A stretch of DNA of 64,000 bases from Deltaproteobacteria bacterium. GTDB lineage: Bacteria; Desulfobacterota; DSM-4660; Desulfatiglandales; HGW-15. The DNA lies in the NCBI GenBank assembly GCA_020060215.1, contig JAGVAP010000142.1, forward strand, positions 62,001-126,000, read 5' to 3'. The number at the start of each line of letters is the position of its first letter. Within the stretch, counting starts at the first letter, position 1. A program made the position numbers and the translations under genes. A model generated the notes under the pieces. The model saw nothing but the letters and a program-made list of their open reading frames with translations, did not search any database and was not told the origin of the DNA. This document shows positions 8,949 through 16,165 of the stretch, one piece after another.

Positions 8949-9709
8949 TGGCGCGTGAGAGGGTCGATCGAAGACAGGTCATCATCCGAGTGGAACACCT
9001 CACGGCCGGTTACGATGACGTCGTCGTGCTGAACGACATCTCCTTCAATGTGCATCGGGGCGAGATCTTCTTCATTCTGGGCGGCTCGGGGAGCGGCAAG
9101 AGCACCCTCATGAAGAACATGATCGGCCTTTACCGGCCGTCGCGGGGGGTCGTAATGATCAACGGGAGAGACATCGTCTCTGCCGGAGGACACGAGCGGA
9201 TCGGGGTGCTCAAGAATTTCGGTGTGATGTATCAGAATGGGGCGCTTTTCGGCTCCATGACCATTCTGGAGAACGTTCGCCTTCCCCTGGAGGAATGGAC
9301 GGACATGCCTTCGGAGGCCATGGACGTGATTGCGCGGATGAAGCTCCAGCTGGTGGGTCTTGAGGATGTCGGTTTCCAGATGCCGGCTGAGCTGAGCGGC
9401 GGCATGCAGAAGCGGGCTGCACTGGCGCGGGCCATGGCGCTGGACCCGGGGATCCTCTTCCTCGATGAGCCGACCTCGGGGCTCGACCCGATCCTTTCGG
9501 CCGAGCTGGATCAGTTGGTCCTCCGACTCTCCGAAACGCTCGGGATCACCTTCGTGGTGGTAAGCCACGCCCTCCAGAGTGTGTACTCCATAGCGGATCG
9601 CGTGATCCTGCTGGACAAGGGGACGAGGGAAGTGATCGCGGAGGGGACGCCGGCAGAGCTGCGGGACCATGGGAACGAGGTTGTGCGTAGGTTCCTGAAC
9701 CCCCGATGA
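8948..9709 (+). CDS. mlaF: MlaF family ABC transporter ATPase
   Basis: A 253-residue ATPase that energises the MCE lipid transporter. Walker A GGSGSGKST lies at residues 45-53, the ABC signature LSGGMQKR at 149-156 and Walker B ILFLDEP at 169-175, followed by the D-loop and a switch His in SHAL. The sequence before the Walker A (VLNDISFNVHRGEIFFILG) and the insert MYQNGALFGSMTILENV are typical of MlaF/MkL proteins. The ATG at 8948 overlaps the mlaE stop as TGATG, implying translational coupling. Confidence 0.95.
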   Translation: MARERVDRRQVIIRVEHLTAGYDDVVVLNDISFNVHRGEIFFILGGSGSGKSTLMKNMIGLYRPSRGVVMINGRDIVSAGGHERIGVLKNFGVMYQNGALFGSMTILENVRLPLEEWTDMPSEAMDVIARMKLQLVGLEDVGFQMPAELSGGMQKRAALARAMALDPGILFLDEPTSGLDPILSAELDQLVLRLSETLGITFVVVSHALQSVYSIADRVILLDKGTREVIAEGTPAELRDHGNEVVRRFLNPR

Positions 9710-9800
9710 ATGTCCAATGCAGAATGTAGAATTTCCAATGATCAGGGGAAGAAAGAGGTCCGGCATTTTAACTGGATATTGGACATTGGACATTCTGCAC
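9710..9800. repeat. Inverted TCCAATG-type repeats between mlaF and mlaD
   Basis: The 158-bp spacer between mlaF and mlaD contains GAATGTCCAATGCAGAATG (from about 9708) and, further on, ATTGGACATTGGACATTCTG (from about 9775), which are inverted relative to each other. A transcript could fold them into a stem. The spacer continues into CTTTGTGCCTTTGTGACTTC, a motif resembling that near 3795. These repeats seem to have invaded a normally compact operon. Confidence 0.65.
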
Positions 9801-9867
9801 TGGACATCCCCTTTACTTTTTTGCTTTGTGCCTTTGTGACTTCGTGGCGGGGCATGGGTTTTCTGGA

Positions 9868-10743
9868 TTGAAGACGAACTACTATAAAATCGGGCTGTTC
9901 GTGATCTCCGCGGTCGCAGTAGCGGTAACCGCCGTGATCGTGCTGGGTGCCGGCGCCCTTTTCCGGGACGAGATCGTGGTGGAGTCCTATTTCGTGGAAT
10001 CCGTCCAGGGCCTCGGCATCGGATCGCCCCTGACCTTTCGAGGCGTGTTGATAGGGCATGTGAGCGGGATCACGCTGACCGGGAATTACTACAAGACGCC
10101 TCACCGATACGCACTGGTGCGCTCGTCCTTCCTTACGGACGTGTTTCAACTGGAGGGAGACGAGGTGGCGGCCCTGAAGCGCGAGGTTGAAAAAGGGCTG
10201 AGGGTCCGCCTTGCGCTCATGGGACTCACAGGGGCCTACTACCTGGAGGCGGATTACGTGGACCCGACCTTGTATTCCGATATCCCCATCGACTGGAACC
10301 CCGAATACCCGTACATCCCGTCGGTTCCCAGCGCGGTGACCCGGGTGAGCGAGGCCCTGAACGGCATCATGAGGAACCTGGAGCAGATCAATATCCATGG
10401 GATCGTCGGCGACCTGGAGACCTCTTTGGATGCCTTGAACGCGGTCCTGCAAGGGGTAAACATCGAGGGGATCGGGCAGGAGACACAGAAGCTGCTGGCC
10501 GAGCTGAGGCAGACCAACCAGGCCATTTCGAAGGTCTTTGCAGGGGATGTGGAAGCGAGCCTGCAGCAGCTCGAAACGGCCTTCCGGCAGCTCAGCGGTT
10601 TGATCTCGGGCCAGGAAAGGGACGTCGAGGCCATTGTCAACAACTTCAGGGCGGCCTCTCAAAACCTCAGAGAGGTAACGGAAAGCCTGCGGAGAAATCC
10701 GTCGCAGCTGTTCTTCGGGCAGCCGCCCGCCCGTACGCGATAG
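9868..10743 (+). CDS. mlaD: MlaD family (MCE domain) periplasmic lipid-binding protein
   Basis: A 291-residue MCE protein anchored by one N-terminal membrane helix (YKIGLFVISAVAVAVTAVIVLGAG). The MCE domain follows (VQGLGIGSPLTFRGVLIGHVSGI ... VRLALMGLTGAYYLEADYV), then a long C-terminal helical region rich in Gln, Leu and Glu, as in MCE proteins that form a periplasmic tunnel or bind the MlaE-MlaF core. The TTG at 9868 (LKTNYYKIG) fits the family N-terminus. Earlier in-frame TTG and GTG codons lie inside a dispersed repeat and are less likely. The start is therefore uncertain by about 14 codons. Confidence 0.9.
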   Translation: MKTNYYKIGLFVISAVAVAVTAVIVLGAGALFRDEIVVESYFVESVQGLGIGSPLTFRGVLIGHVSGITLTGNYYKTPHRYALVRSSFLTDVFQLEGDEVAALKREVEKGLRVRLALMGLTGAYYLEADYVDPTLYSDIPIDWNPEYPYIPSVPSAVTRVSEALNGIMRNLEQINIHGIVGDLETSLDALNAVLQGVNIEGIGQETQKLLAELRQTNQAISKVFAGDVEASLQQLETAFRQLSGLISGQERDVEAIVNNFRAASQNLREVTESLRRNPSQLFFGQPPARTR

Positions 10744-10851
10744 GGGCTGCTGTTCGACGTTCATCTCACAGAGCCCGCGGAGAGGAGTGTTCGCAGCGGA
10801 ATCGTCAACTTTTGCAGGGTGGACAGGTCTCGGTCCCCTGGGGAGGATTTC

Positions 10852-11463
10852 ATGAACAAGAAGATGGCCGCCGTGCTCGCACTGCTCGTGATGGCCGGGG
10901 GATGCCTGCCGATCTCCAAAGAACGTGTCGAAAAAAGGCAGTATGTCCTGGATGTATCGCGACCTGAGGGTGGCGCGGGAAAGCCCACCAATGCCGTGCT
11001 GAGGGTCTATGAATTCAGTGTACCCCAGCAGTACGAAGGGCGGGGGTTCAAGTACCGAACAGATGAGTTGACCTTTCAGTCCGATTTTTACAATGAGTTT
11101 TTCATCCTGCCCGGACAGATGATCGCCGAGGAAACGCGGCAGTGGCTGGACGAGTCAGGGATGTTCAAGGATGTCGTCGGAGACGGGGGAGGGGTGTCTT
11201 CGACTTATACCCTGGACGGAACCATTCAGGAGCTTTACGGGGATTACACCACCAGCCCGTCCAAGGCGATGCTGGCCATAGAGTTCGTTCTGCAGAGGGA
11301 TGTGCGGGGGCGCAGCGAAGTGGTCTTCAAGAAGACCTACCGGCAGGAGCAGGCCATCGCGGGGAGGTCTGCGAAGGAGCTTGCCAGGGGCTGGAACGAT
11401 GCGCTCGGTTCGATCCTGAAGGAATTCGAAAAAGACCTGCGGGAGAAGATATCCAAGGCATAG
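10852..11463 (+). CDS. ABC-type transport auxiliary lipoprotein (PqiC/DUF330-like)
   Basis: A 203-residue lipoprotein with signal MNKKMAAVLALLVMAGGC; the lipobox is MAGGC with the lipidated Cys at about residue 18. Blocks YVLDVSRPE, FKYRTDELTFQSDFYNEFFILPGQMI and TYTLDGTIQELYGD are typical of the auxiliary lipoprotein family found downstream of MCE operons, an outer-membrane partner that helps couple MlaD-type tunnels to the outer membrane. A strong GGGGAGGA site precedes the ATG at 10852. It closes the mlaEFD cluster. Confidence 0.88.
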   Translation: MNKKMAAVLALLVMAGGCLPISKERVEKRQYVLDVSRPEGGAGKPTNAVLRVYEFSVPQQYEGRGFKYRTDELTFQSDFYNEFFILPGQMIAEETRQWLDESGMFKDVVGDGGGVSSTYTLDGTIQELYGDYTTSPSKAMLAIEFVLQRDVRGRSEVVFKKTYRQEQAIAGRSAKELARGWNDALGSILKEFEKDLREKISKA

Positions 11464-11480
11464 TCGCCCCCGGAAGAGGG

Positions 11481-11620
11481 TTCACCGCAGACGCAGAGTG
11501 CGCAGAGGAACTCGAGACTTGCGTGCGGAGCGCAGAGCTTTTTCAATGGCGGTATCTCCCGCCATTGAAAAAACAGTTTCTCTCTGCGATCTCTGCGCCT
11601 CCAGCGAAGCGGGCGGTGAA
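11481..11620. repeat. 140-bp MITE-like palindromic element
   Basis: Bounded by 8-bp inverted ends TTCACCGC (11481-11488) and GCGGTGAA (11613-11620). Inside, CGCAGAG (11531-11537) is mirrored by CTCTGCG (11582-11588). The centre is a perfect 14-bp stem (11539-11552 with 11559-11572) with a TATCTC loop. The nested symmetry suggests a small non-autonomous mobile or REP-like element. It lacks a T-run on the plus strand, so it is not an obvious intrinsic terminator, although it sits between the lipoprotein and hgcA. Confidence 0.65.
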
Positions 11621-11747
11621 ATGTCCCTCCTTTGGCGACCCATGAACCGCGTCCGGCAGCCGCTTTGAGGTTTTTGCGGGGGAAGGTCCGCTTTTTGTTG
11701 AATTGGCCGAGGCCTTCAGGTAGTTGTATGCGCGTTTCGGAGGTTCC

Positions 11748-12899
11748 ATGTCCATGTCTGAAGAACGAACATCGACCCTGGATCTGAAGGCTTCCGGCCC
11801 TGCGACCATTCTGCAGCCGTCCTGCTGACCCGGTGCCGAAAGGACTCAGTTGGGTCTGCCGTCGATCCATCAGCCCTTCCTGACGGGTTTTGTCCCGACC
11901 ACGATAGGGAAGGTCCCGAGGGTTTACCCGGATCTGACATGGTCCGACCGGGTCGGCGGCTATATGGCCCGATGGACCATCCGGCGGATGAACCACACGG
12001 TGGAGCCCGGTCTCTACGCCCTTGGCAACCCGGGAAGAAACTCACCTGTCCTCGTGACCGCGAACTACAAGATGAGCTTTGACTGCCTCCGCCGATCGCT
12101 GCCCGGCAGAAGCGGCTGGATCCTCGCACTGGACACGAAAGGGATCAATGTCTGGTGCGCTGCCGGCAAGGGAACTTTCGGCACGGAGGAGCTGGTGCGG
12201 CAGGTGGGGCGGAGCGGCCTCCACGAGATCGTATCCCATCGGGATCTCATCCTCCCTCAACTTTCAGCCCCCGGAATCGCTGCGCACACGGCGGGAAACC
12301 TCTCGGGTTTCAAGGTACACTTCGGGCCTGTCCGGTCCGCTGATCTCCCCTCCTACCTGGATTCGGGGATGAACGGTTCTCCCGAACTGCGCACCAAGAC
12401 CTTTACCCTGTGGGAGCGGGCCGTGCTCATCCCCGTGGAACTCGTCCAGGCACTGAAGGCGGCCCTGGTCGCACTGCCGTTGCTCTTTCTCCTGAGCGGG
12501 CTCCTGAGTACGTGGGGATTCTGGATCGGCGGCATCGAGCGCGCCCGCACCTTTGTGCCGGGCGTCTTGGGCGCCATCCTGGCGGGCGCAGTATTGACCC
12601 CCCTGCTCTTGCCGTGGCTGCCGGGGCGACCCTTTTCGGTGAAGGGGCTCCTGCCGGGAGTGGCCTGTGCCGCAGGGCTTCTGGGGTGGCAGTCGGCGGA
12701 AGGAAGTGCCGGACTGGAGACGATCGCATGGATGATCCTGATCCCGTCCATGTCCACCTACCTGTCCATGAACTTCACCGGCGCATCCACCTTCACTTCC
12801 CTCTCCGGGGTGAAAAAGGAGATGCGGATCGCCCTGCCCGTGCAGATCGGCGCAGCCGTGATCGGCCTGGGCCTCTGGATCTATTCGCTCACCGGCTGA
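11748..12899 (+). CDS. hgcA: HgcA-type corrinoid membrane protein, possibly with selenocysteine
   Basis: HgcA carries the methyl group to Hg(II) during microbial mercury methylation, together with the ferredoxin HgcB. The corrinoid domain has the diagnostic cap-helix motif NVWCAAGK (cobalt-ligand Cys at bases 12156-12158). The C-terminal half has four or five membrane helices and the HgcA hallmark MNFTGASTFTSLSGVKKEMR. The minimal protein would start at TTG 11850 (349 residues; AAAGGA 5 bases upstream). However, the same frame is open upstream to ATG 11748, with CGGAGG 4 bases before it, interrupted only by TGA at 11826-11828 right after a Cys codon (Cys-UGA-Pro-Gly). With UGA read as selenocysteine the protein has 383 residues, Sec at 27. 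No hgcB follows. Family call is strong; the extended start is inference. Confidence 0.88.
11842..11857 (+). promoter_or_regulatory. Candidate bacterial SECIS hairpin downstream of an in-frame UGA in hgcA
   Basis: A 6-bp stem GGACTC / GGGTCT (11842-11847 with 11852-11857, two G-U pairs) closes a 4-base loop AGTT. The loop begins 19 bases after the TGA at 11826-11828, and G is its second base. This fits the general rule for bacterial SECIS elements (a stem-loop about 16-37 bases after UGA with G in the first two loop positions). Short hairpins are common by chance in GC-rich DNA, so this is suggestive only. The stem also overlaps the alternative TTG start. Confidence 0.4.
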
Positions 12900-12937
12900 A
12901 AGAGCAAGCAGGAAGGCGTGAGGTCGACGGTACCCCT

Positions 12938-13011
12938 GGAGCAAGCTCCTGTTTGCGATCACAGGCGCCGGCCGACCCTCAAAGAAATCGCAACCGGGAG
13001 GTTGCTCCTAC
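12938..13011. repeat. Inverted pair of GCAAGC-type repeats downstream of hgcA
   Basis: GGAGCAAGCTCCTGTTTGCG (from 12938) and the diverged ATCGCAACCGGGAGGTTGCT (from 12987) lie in opposite orientation about 30 bases apart, the same arrangement as at 1305-1372. They occupy most of the gap between hgcA and kptA, where hgcB would normally be found. No ferredoxin reading frame (CxxCxxC) is present here. Confidence 0.75.
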
Positions 13012-13157
13012 GGAAGAGAGAACTGAAGTCTCATCGATCAATCTTGCCGCCCCGGCGGCAGGAAACCCCCTCTGATCTCTTACCTCCCATCTATCCTCCC
13101 AATCACGTTGACAAAAATGCCACAGGAGATAAGAATGGAATACAGAAAGGACGAAAG

Positions 13158-13895
13158 TTGCATCGAAGACATCAGATACGGGTACAGGACCTTTCACGTC
13201 TCCTCAACTACATCCTCGGGCACAGACCCGACGAGTTCGGTGTCGTGCCCGACCCCGACGGCTATCTCAGCTACAAGGAGTTGCTCTGGTCCATCCATGA
13301 GGAGACCGGGTGGGGCTACGTGAAAGAGGGCGACATCCGCGAGGTCCTCATGGGTGAGGGAAGGTCGCTTTTCGAGGCGGATGAAAACCGTATCCGGGCG
13401 CTGGACAGGCGCTGGCACATCGAGGAGGCTTCCCCTGTCACGGTACCGAAGATCCTCTACTGTGCCGTGAGGAAGCGCGCCCACGCCCATGTCATGGAGA
13501 AAGGGCTCTCTTCCCGGATTCTTCCCCTCTCTCCTTCTCCGGAGGTTGCCTTGAGGATCGGCCGGCGCCGTGACCCGAAGCCTGTCCTCCTGGAGATCCT
13601 GACCACGGCGGCGCATCAGAAAGGCGTCTCCTTTTCGGTATTGGGAAGCCTGTACCTGACCCATGATGTGCCCGCGGAATGCATCTCCGGTCCCCCCGTG
13701 GAGCAGGAGCCCCCTCGCAGGGAAGTGAAGCCGGCCGGGGAAGAGAGGGCCGGCGGAAGGAAACCGGATTTCATGCCCGGCAGTTTCCTGCTGGACCCGC
13801 AGAGAGACCCCGCACCGCACCGCCAATTCAAGGGGAAAAAGCATAAAGGCTGGAAGGAGAATGCAAGGAAACTCCGCAAGAGGAATAACCAATGA
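13158..13895 (+). CDS. kptA: RNA 2'-phosphotransferase (KptA/Tpt1 family)
   Basis: A 245-residue protein (from TTG 13158). The N-terminal winged-helix part (DLSRLLNYILGHRPDEFGVVPDPDGY) and the C-terminal ADP-ribosyltransferase-like part (ILYCAVRKRAHAHVMEKGLSS ... LPLSPSPEVALRIGRRRDPKPVLLEI) match KptA. KptA transfers an internal RNA 2'-phosphate to NAD+ to give ADP-ribose 1'',2''-cyclic phosphate. A basic tail of about 60 residues extends beyond the usual domain. The start is unclear: the best ribosome binding site (AGGAG, 13124-13128) serves an ATG at 13135 in another frame, whereas this frame offers only a TTG at 13158. The gene ends in an ATGA overlap with the next gene. Confidence 0.82.
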   Translation: MHRRHQIRVQDLSRLLNYILGHRPDEFGVVPDPDGYLSYKELLWSIHEETGWGYVKEGDIREVLMGEGRSLFEADENRIRALDRRWHIEEASPVTVPKILYCAVRKRAHAHVMEKGLSSRILPLSPSPEVALRIGRRRDPKPVLLEILTTAAHQKGVSFSVLGSLYLTHDVPAECISGPPVEQEPPRREVKPAGEERAGGRKPDFMPGSFLLDPQRDPAPHRQFKGKKHKGWKENARKLRKRNNQ

Positions 13896-15988
13896 AGAAG
13901 GACCTCCCCCCGTTTTCGAAGATCTTCTATCCCAAGAGCATCGCCGTCTTCGGGGTCTCCCCGGACGAGACCAACATGGGCAGGACCATCGTCCTCAATA
14001 CCCTCACCTTCGGCTTCAAGGGGGAGGTCTTCTCCATCGGCCGGACCAAAGGGGTGGCCTTTGGGCAGAAGATCTACTCCTCCCTGGAGGAGATCGATCG
14101 TGAGATCGATCTGGCCGTGATCCTCACCCCGGCGAGGACCGTCCCCGGCATCCTCGAGCAGTGCGGCCGAAAGGGCATCAAGGCCGCCGTGATCGAATCG
14201 GGGGGGTTCTCGGAGTTCGGAGACGACGGGAAGTCCCTGGAGGAGGCCTGTACGGCAGCGGCAAAGAAGTACGGGATCCGCTTTGTCGGACCGAACGGGA
14301 TCGGCGTCACGAACCTCGAGAGCGGACTCGCCCTCCCGTTCGTCCACCTCAGGAGGGACCTCTGCCTGGGGCCCGTCTCCATTCTCGCGCAGAGCGGCGG
14401 GGTCGGGCTCAGTTACGTGAATTTCCTCTCGGACGAGCGGATCGGGTTCAACAAGTTCGTCTCCATGGGAAACAAGCGCAACATCAATGAGAACGATTTC
14501 CTGGAGTACCTGATCGAGGACCCGTGCACCAGGATCATCCTGGTGTACCTGGAGGGATTCACGGACGGCAGGAGATTCGTGGAGGTGGCCTCGCAATCGG
14601 CCAAACCCATCCTGGTGCACAAGTCCAACCGATTCGAGACCAGCGCGAAGATCGCCCATTCCCACACCACGGCCATGTTCACCAACGACAGACTGGTGGA
14701 CCACGCCCTGGAGCAGGCCGGATGCGTGCGGGTGGACACGATGGGAGAGGCGGTCCATTACATCAAGAGCCTCAGCCTTCCCCCGCTCAGGGGCAAACGT
14801 CTGGGCGTGGTGTCGCGGTCGGGGGGCCATGCGGTGATCGCCGCCGACGCCTGCGGGTACTACGGGTTCGAACTCCCCGAGTTTCCCGAGGAGATGCTGG
14901 AGAGGATCGCCAAACATGTCAGGGCGGGCGTGATCCGGCTCCAGAACCCCCTGGACCTGGGTGATCTCTTTGAGCTCGACTTCTACGCCTACATCATCGA
15001 GGAGCTTCTGCAGAAGGAGGACCTGGACGGCGTCTTGCTCGGGCACGGCTATCGCAAGGGCCCCGAAGAGCAGCCGTCCCGGGCCCTGCTCCAGCAGGTG
15101 GTCCGTCTGGTGGAAAAGTACCAGAAGCCCGTGGGCGCCTTTGTCATGACCGAGGCCTCGGAAAGGGAGTATTTCAAAAACCACGTGAAGATCCCTGTTT
15201 TCGACGGACCCGAAAATGCGATGCGCGCCTTCCACCAGAGCTACCAATGGTCTTCCAGGCGGCCCCTGCCGCTCCTGAAGGCCCGACTCGATCAGGTGGA
15301 CGAGGAAAAAGCCCGGTCCATCCTGAAGGAGGCGGAAGGAGAGGGCGAACTCCTCCTGAGCCGGTCCATCGAACTGATCCGGTGCTACGGTTTCCCGACG
15401 GCTCCTCATGAACTCGCAGGGACGGCGGAAGAGGCGGTTCAGGTCTGGCGCTCCTGGGGTGCGCCCGTCGCGATGAAGATCAACCGGCCCCACATCTCTC
15501 ACAAGAGCGATCAGGGGGCCGTGAGGCTGAACATCCGGACGGAAGCGGAGGTCCGTTCGGCTTTCCGGGATCTGCAAGGACTGGCCGGCGGTGACCTGGA
15601 GGTGCTCGTCCAGAAGATGGCCCCAAAAGGCCGGGAAATCATCATGGGGGGAAAAAGAGACGAGTGTTTCGGCCCCGTGGTCCTCTTCGGGCTGGGGGGC
15701 ATCTTCGTGGAGGTCTTTCGCGATGCGGTCTGGCGCCTTGCGCCCATCCAGCACGAGGAGGCGGCCCGCATGATCCGAAGCATTCAGGGCGCCCGGGTGC
15801 TCTCGGGGTACAGGGGAGAGAGCCCCCGCGATCTGAAAAGCCTCGAGGATCTCCTGGTGAGGTTATCCGTGATGCTCGTGGACCTGCCCCGGATTCAGGA
15901 GATCGACGTCAACCCGGTGATCGTCATGGCGGAAGGGGAGGGTGCACTGGCGGTGGACGCAAGGGTCATCCTGGGAAGCAGCAAGTAA
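13892..15988 (+). CDS. NDP-forming acyl-CoA synthetase (acetate--CoA ligase, ADP-forming, alpha-beta fusion)
   Basis: A 698-residue fused enzyme interconverting acyl-CoA + ADP + Pi with acid + CoA + ATP, used by many anaerobes to conserve energy from acyl-CoA. Order: CoA-binding Rossmann domain (FYPKSIAVFGVSPDETNMGRT), succinyl-CoA-ligase-like domains (FVGPNGIGVTNLE, ILAQSGGVGLSYVN), a phospho-His site SAKIAHSHTT (His258), and a C-terminal ATP-grasp domain (VAMKINRPHISHKSDQGAVRLN, GLGGIFVEV, EIDVNPV). It overlaps kptA by 4 bases (ATGA), so the two are translationally coupled. The acyl substrate cannot be assigned; SHTT replaces the more usual SHTG. Confidence 0.93.
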   Translation: MKKDLPPFSKIFYPKSIAVFGVSPDETNMGRTIVLNTLTFGFKGEVFSIGRTKGVAFGQKIYSSLEEIDREIDLAVILTPARTVPGILEQCGRKGIKAAVIESGGFSEFGDDGKSLEEACTAAAKKYGIRFVGPNGIGVTNLESGLALPFVHLRRDLCLGPVSILAQSGGVGLSYVNFLSDERIGFNKFVSMGNKRNINENDFLEYLIEDPCTRIILVYLEGFTDGRRFVEVASQSAKPILVHKSNRFETSAKIAHSHTTAMFTNDRLVDHALEQAGCVRVDTMGEAVHYIKSLSLPPLRGKRLGVVSRSGGHAVIAADACGYYGFELPEFPEEMLERIAKHVRAGVIRLQNPLDLGDLFELDFYAYIIEELLQKEDLDGVLLGHGYRKGPEEQPSRALLQQVVRLVEKYQKPVGAFVMTEASEREYFKNHVKIPVFDGPENAMRAFHQSYQWSSRRPLPLLKARLDQVDEEKARSILKEAEGEGELLLSRSIELIRCYGFPTAPHELAGTAEEAVQVWRSWGAPVAMKINRPHISHKSDQGAVRLNIRTEAEVRSAFRDLQGLAGGDLEVLVQKMAPKGREIIMGGKRDECFGPVVLFGLGGIFVEVFRDAVWRLAPIQHEEAARMIRSIQGARVLSGYRGESPRDLKSLEDLLVRLSVMLVDLPRIQEIDVNPVIVMAEGEGALAVDARVILGSSK

Positions 15989-16165
15989 GAAGTAGGCAGT
16001 AAGGAGCAGGCAGCGCGGACAACGCCCGAATGCTGGAATAGTGGAATATTGGGGAAGAGCAACTAGAAGCCTGTAGATGAGGGGGCCGAGAAATGGCTTT
16101 TTAGCTTAGAAACCCATCATTCCACCATTCCGTCCTTCCATTATTCCAGGAGGACCACCTACTCC
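15989..16165. repeat. Convergent intergenic gap with TGGAAT-type repeats
   Basis: The 177-bp gap between convergent genes contains AGTAGGCAGTAAGGAGCAGG-like direct units and the inverted pair TGCTGGAATAGTGGAATATT (from about 16031) and ATTCCACCATTCC...CCATTATTCCAG (16118-16149). The pair can form a loose hairpin in either transcript. No T-rich intrinsic terminator is obvious. Confidence 0.55.

Noticed and set aside
11539..11572. Perfect 14-bp hairpin considered as an intrinsic terminator
   Set aside because: There is no T-run after the stem in either direction beyond the stem's own T/A ends, and it sits in the centre of a larger symmetrical repeat.
13616..15754. A 712-codon minus-strand open frame opposite the acyl-CoA ligase
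   Set aside because: Shadow of a well-supported gene; its sequence is rich in Asp, Gly, His and Leu as mirrored GC-rich coding DNA usually is.
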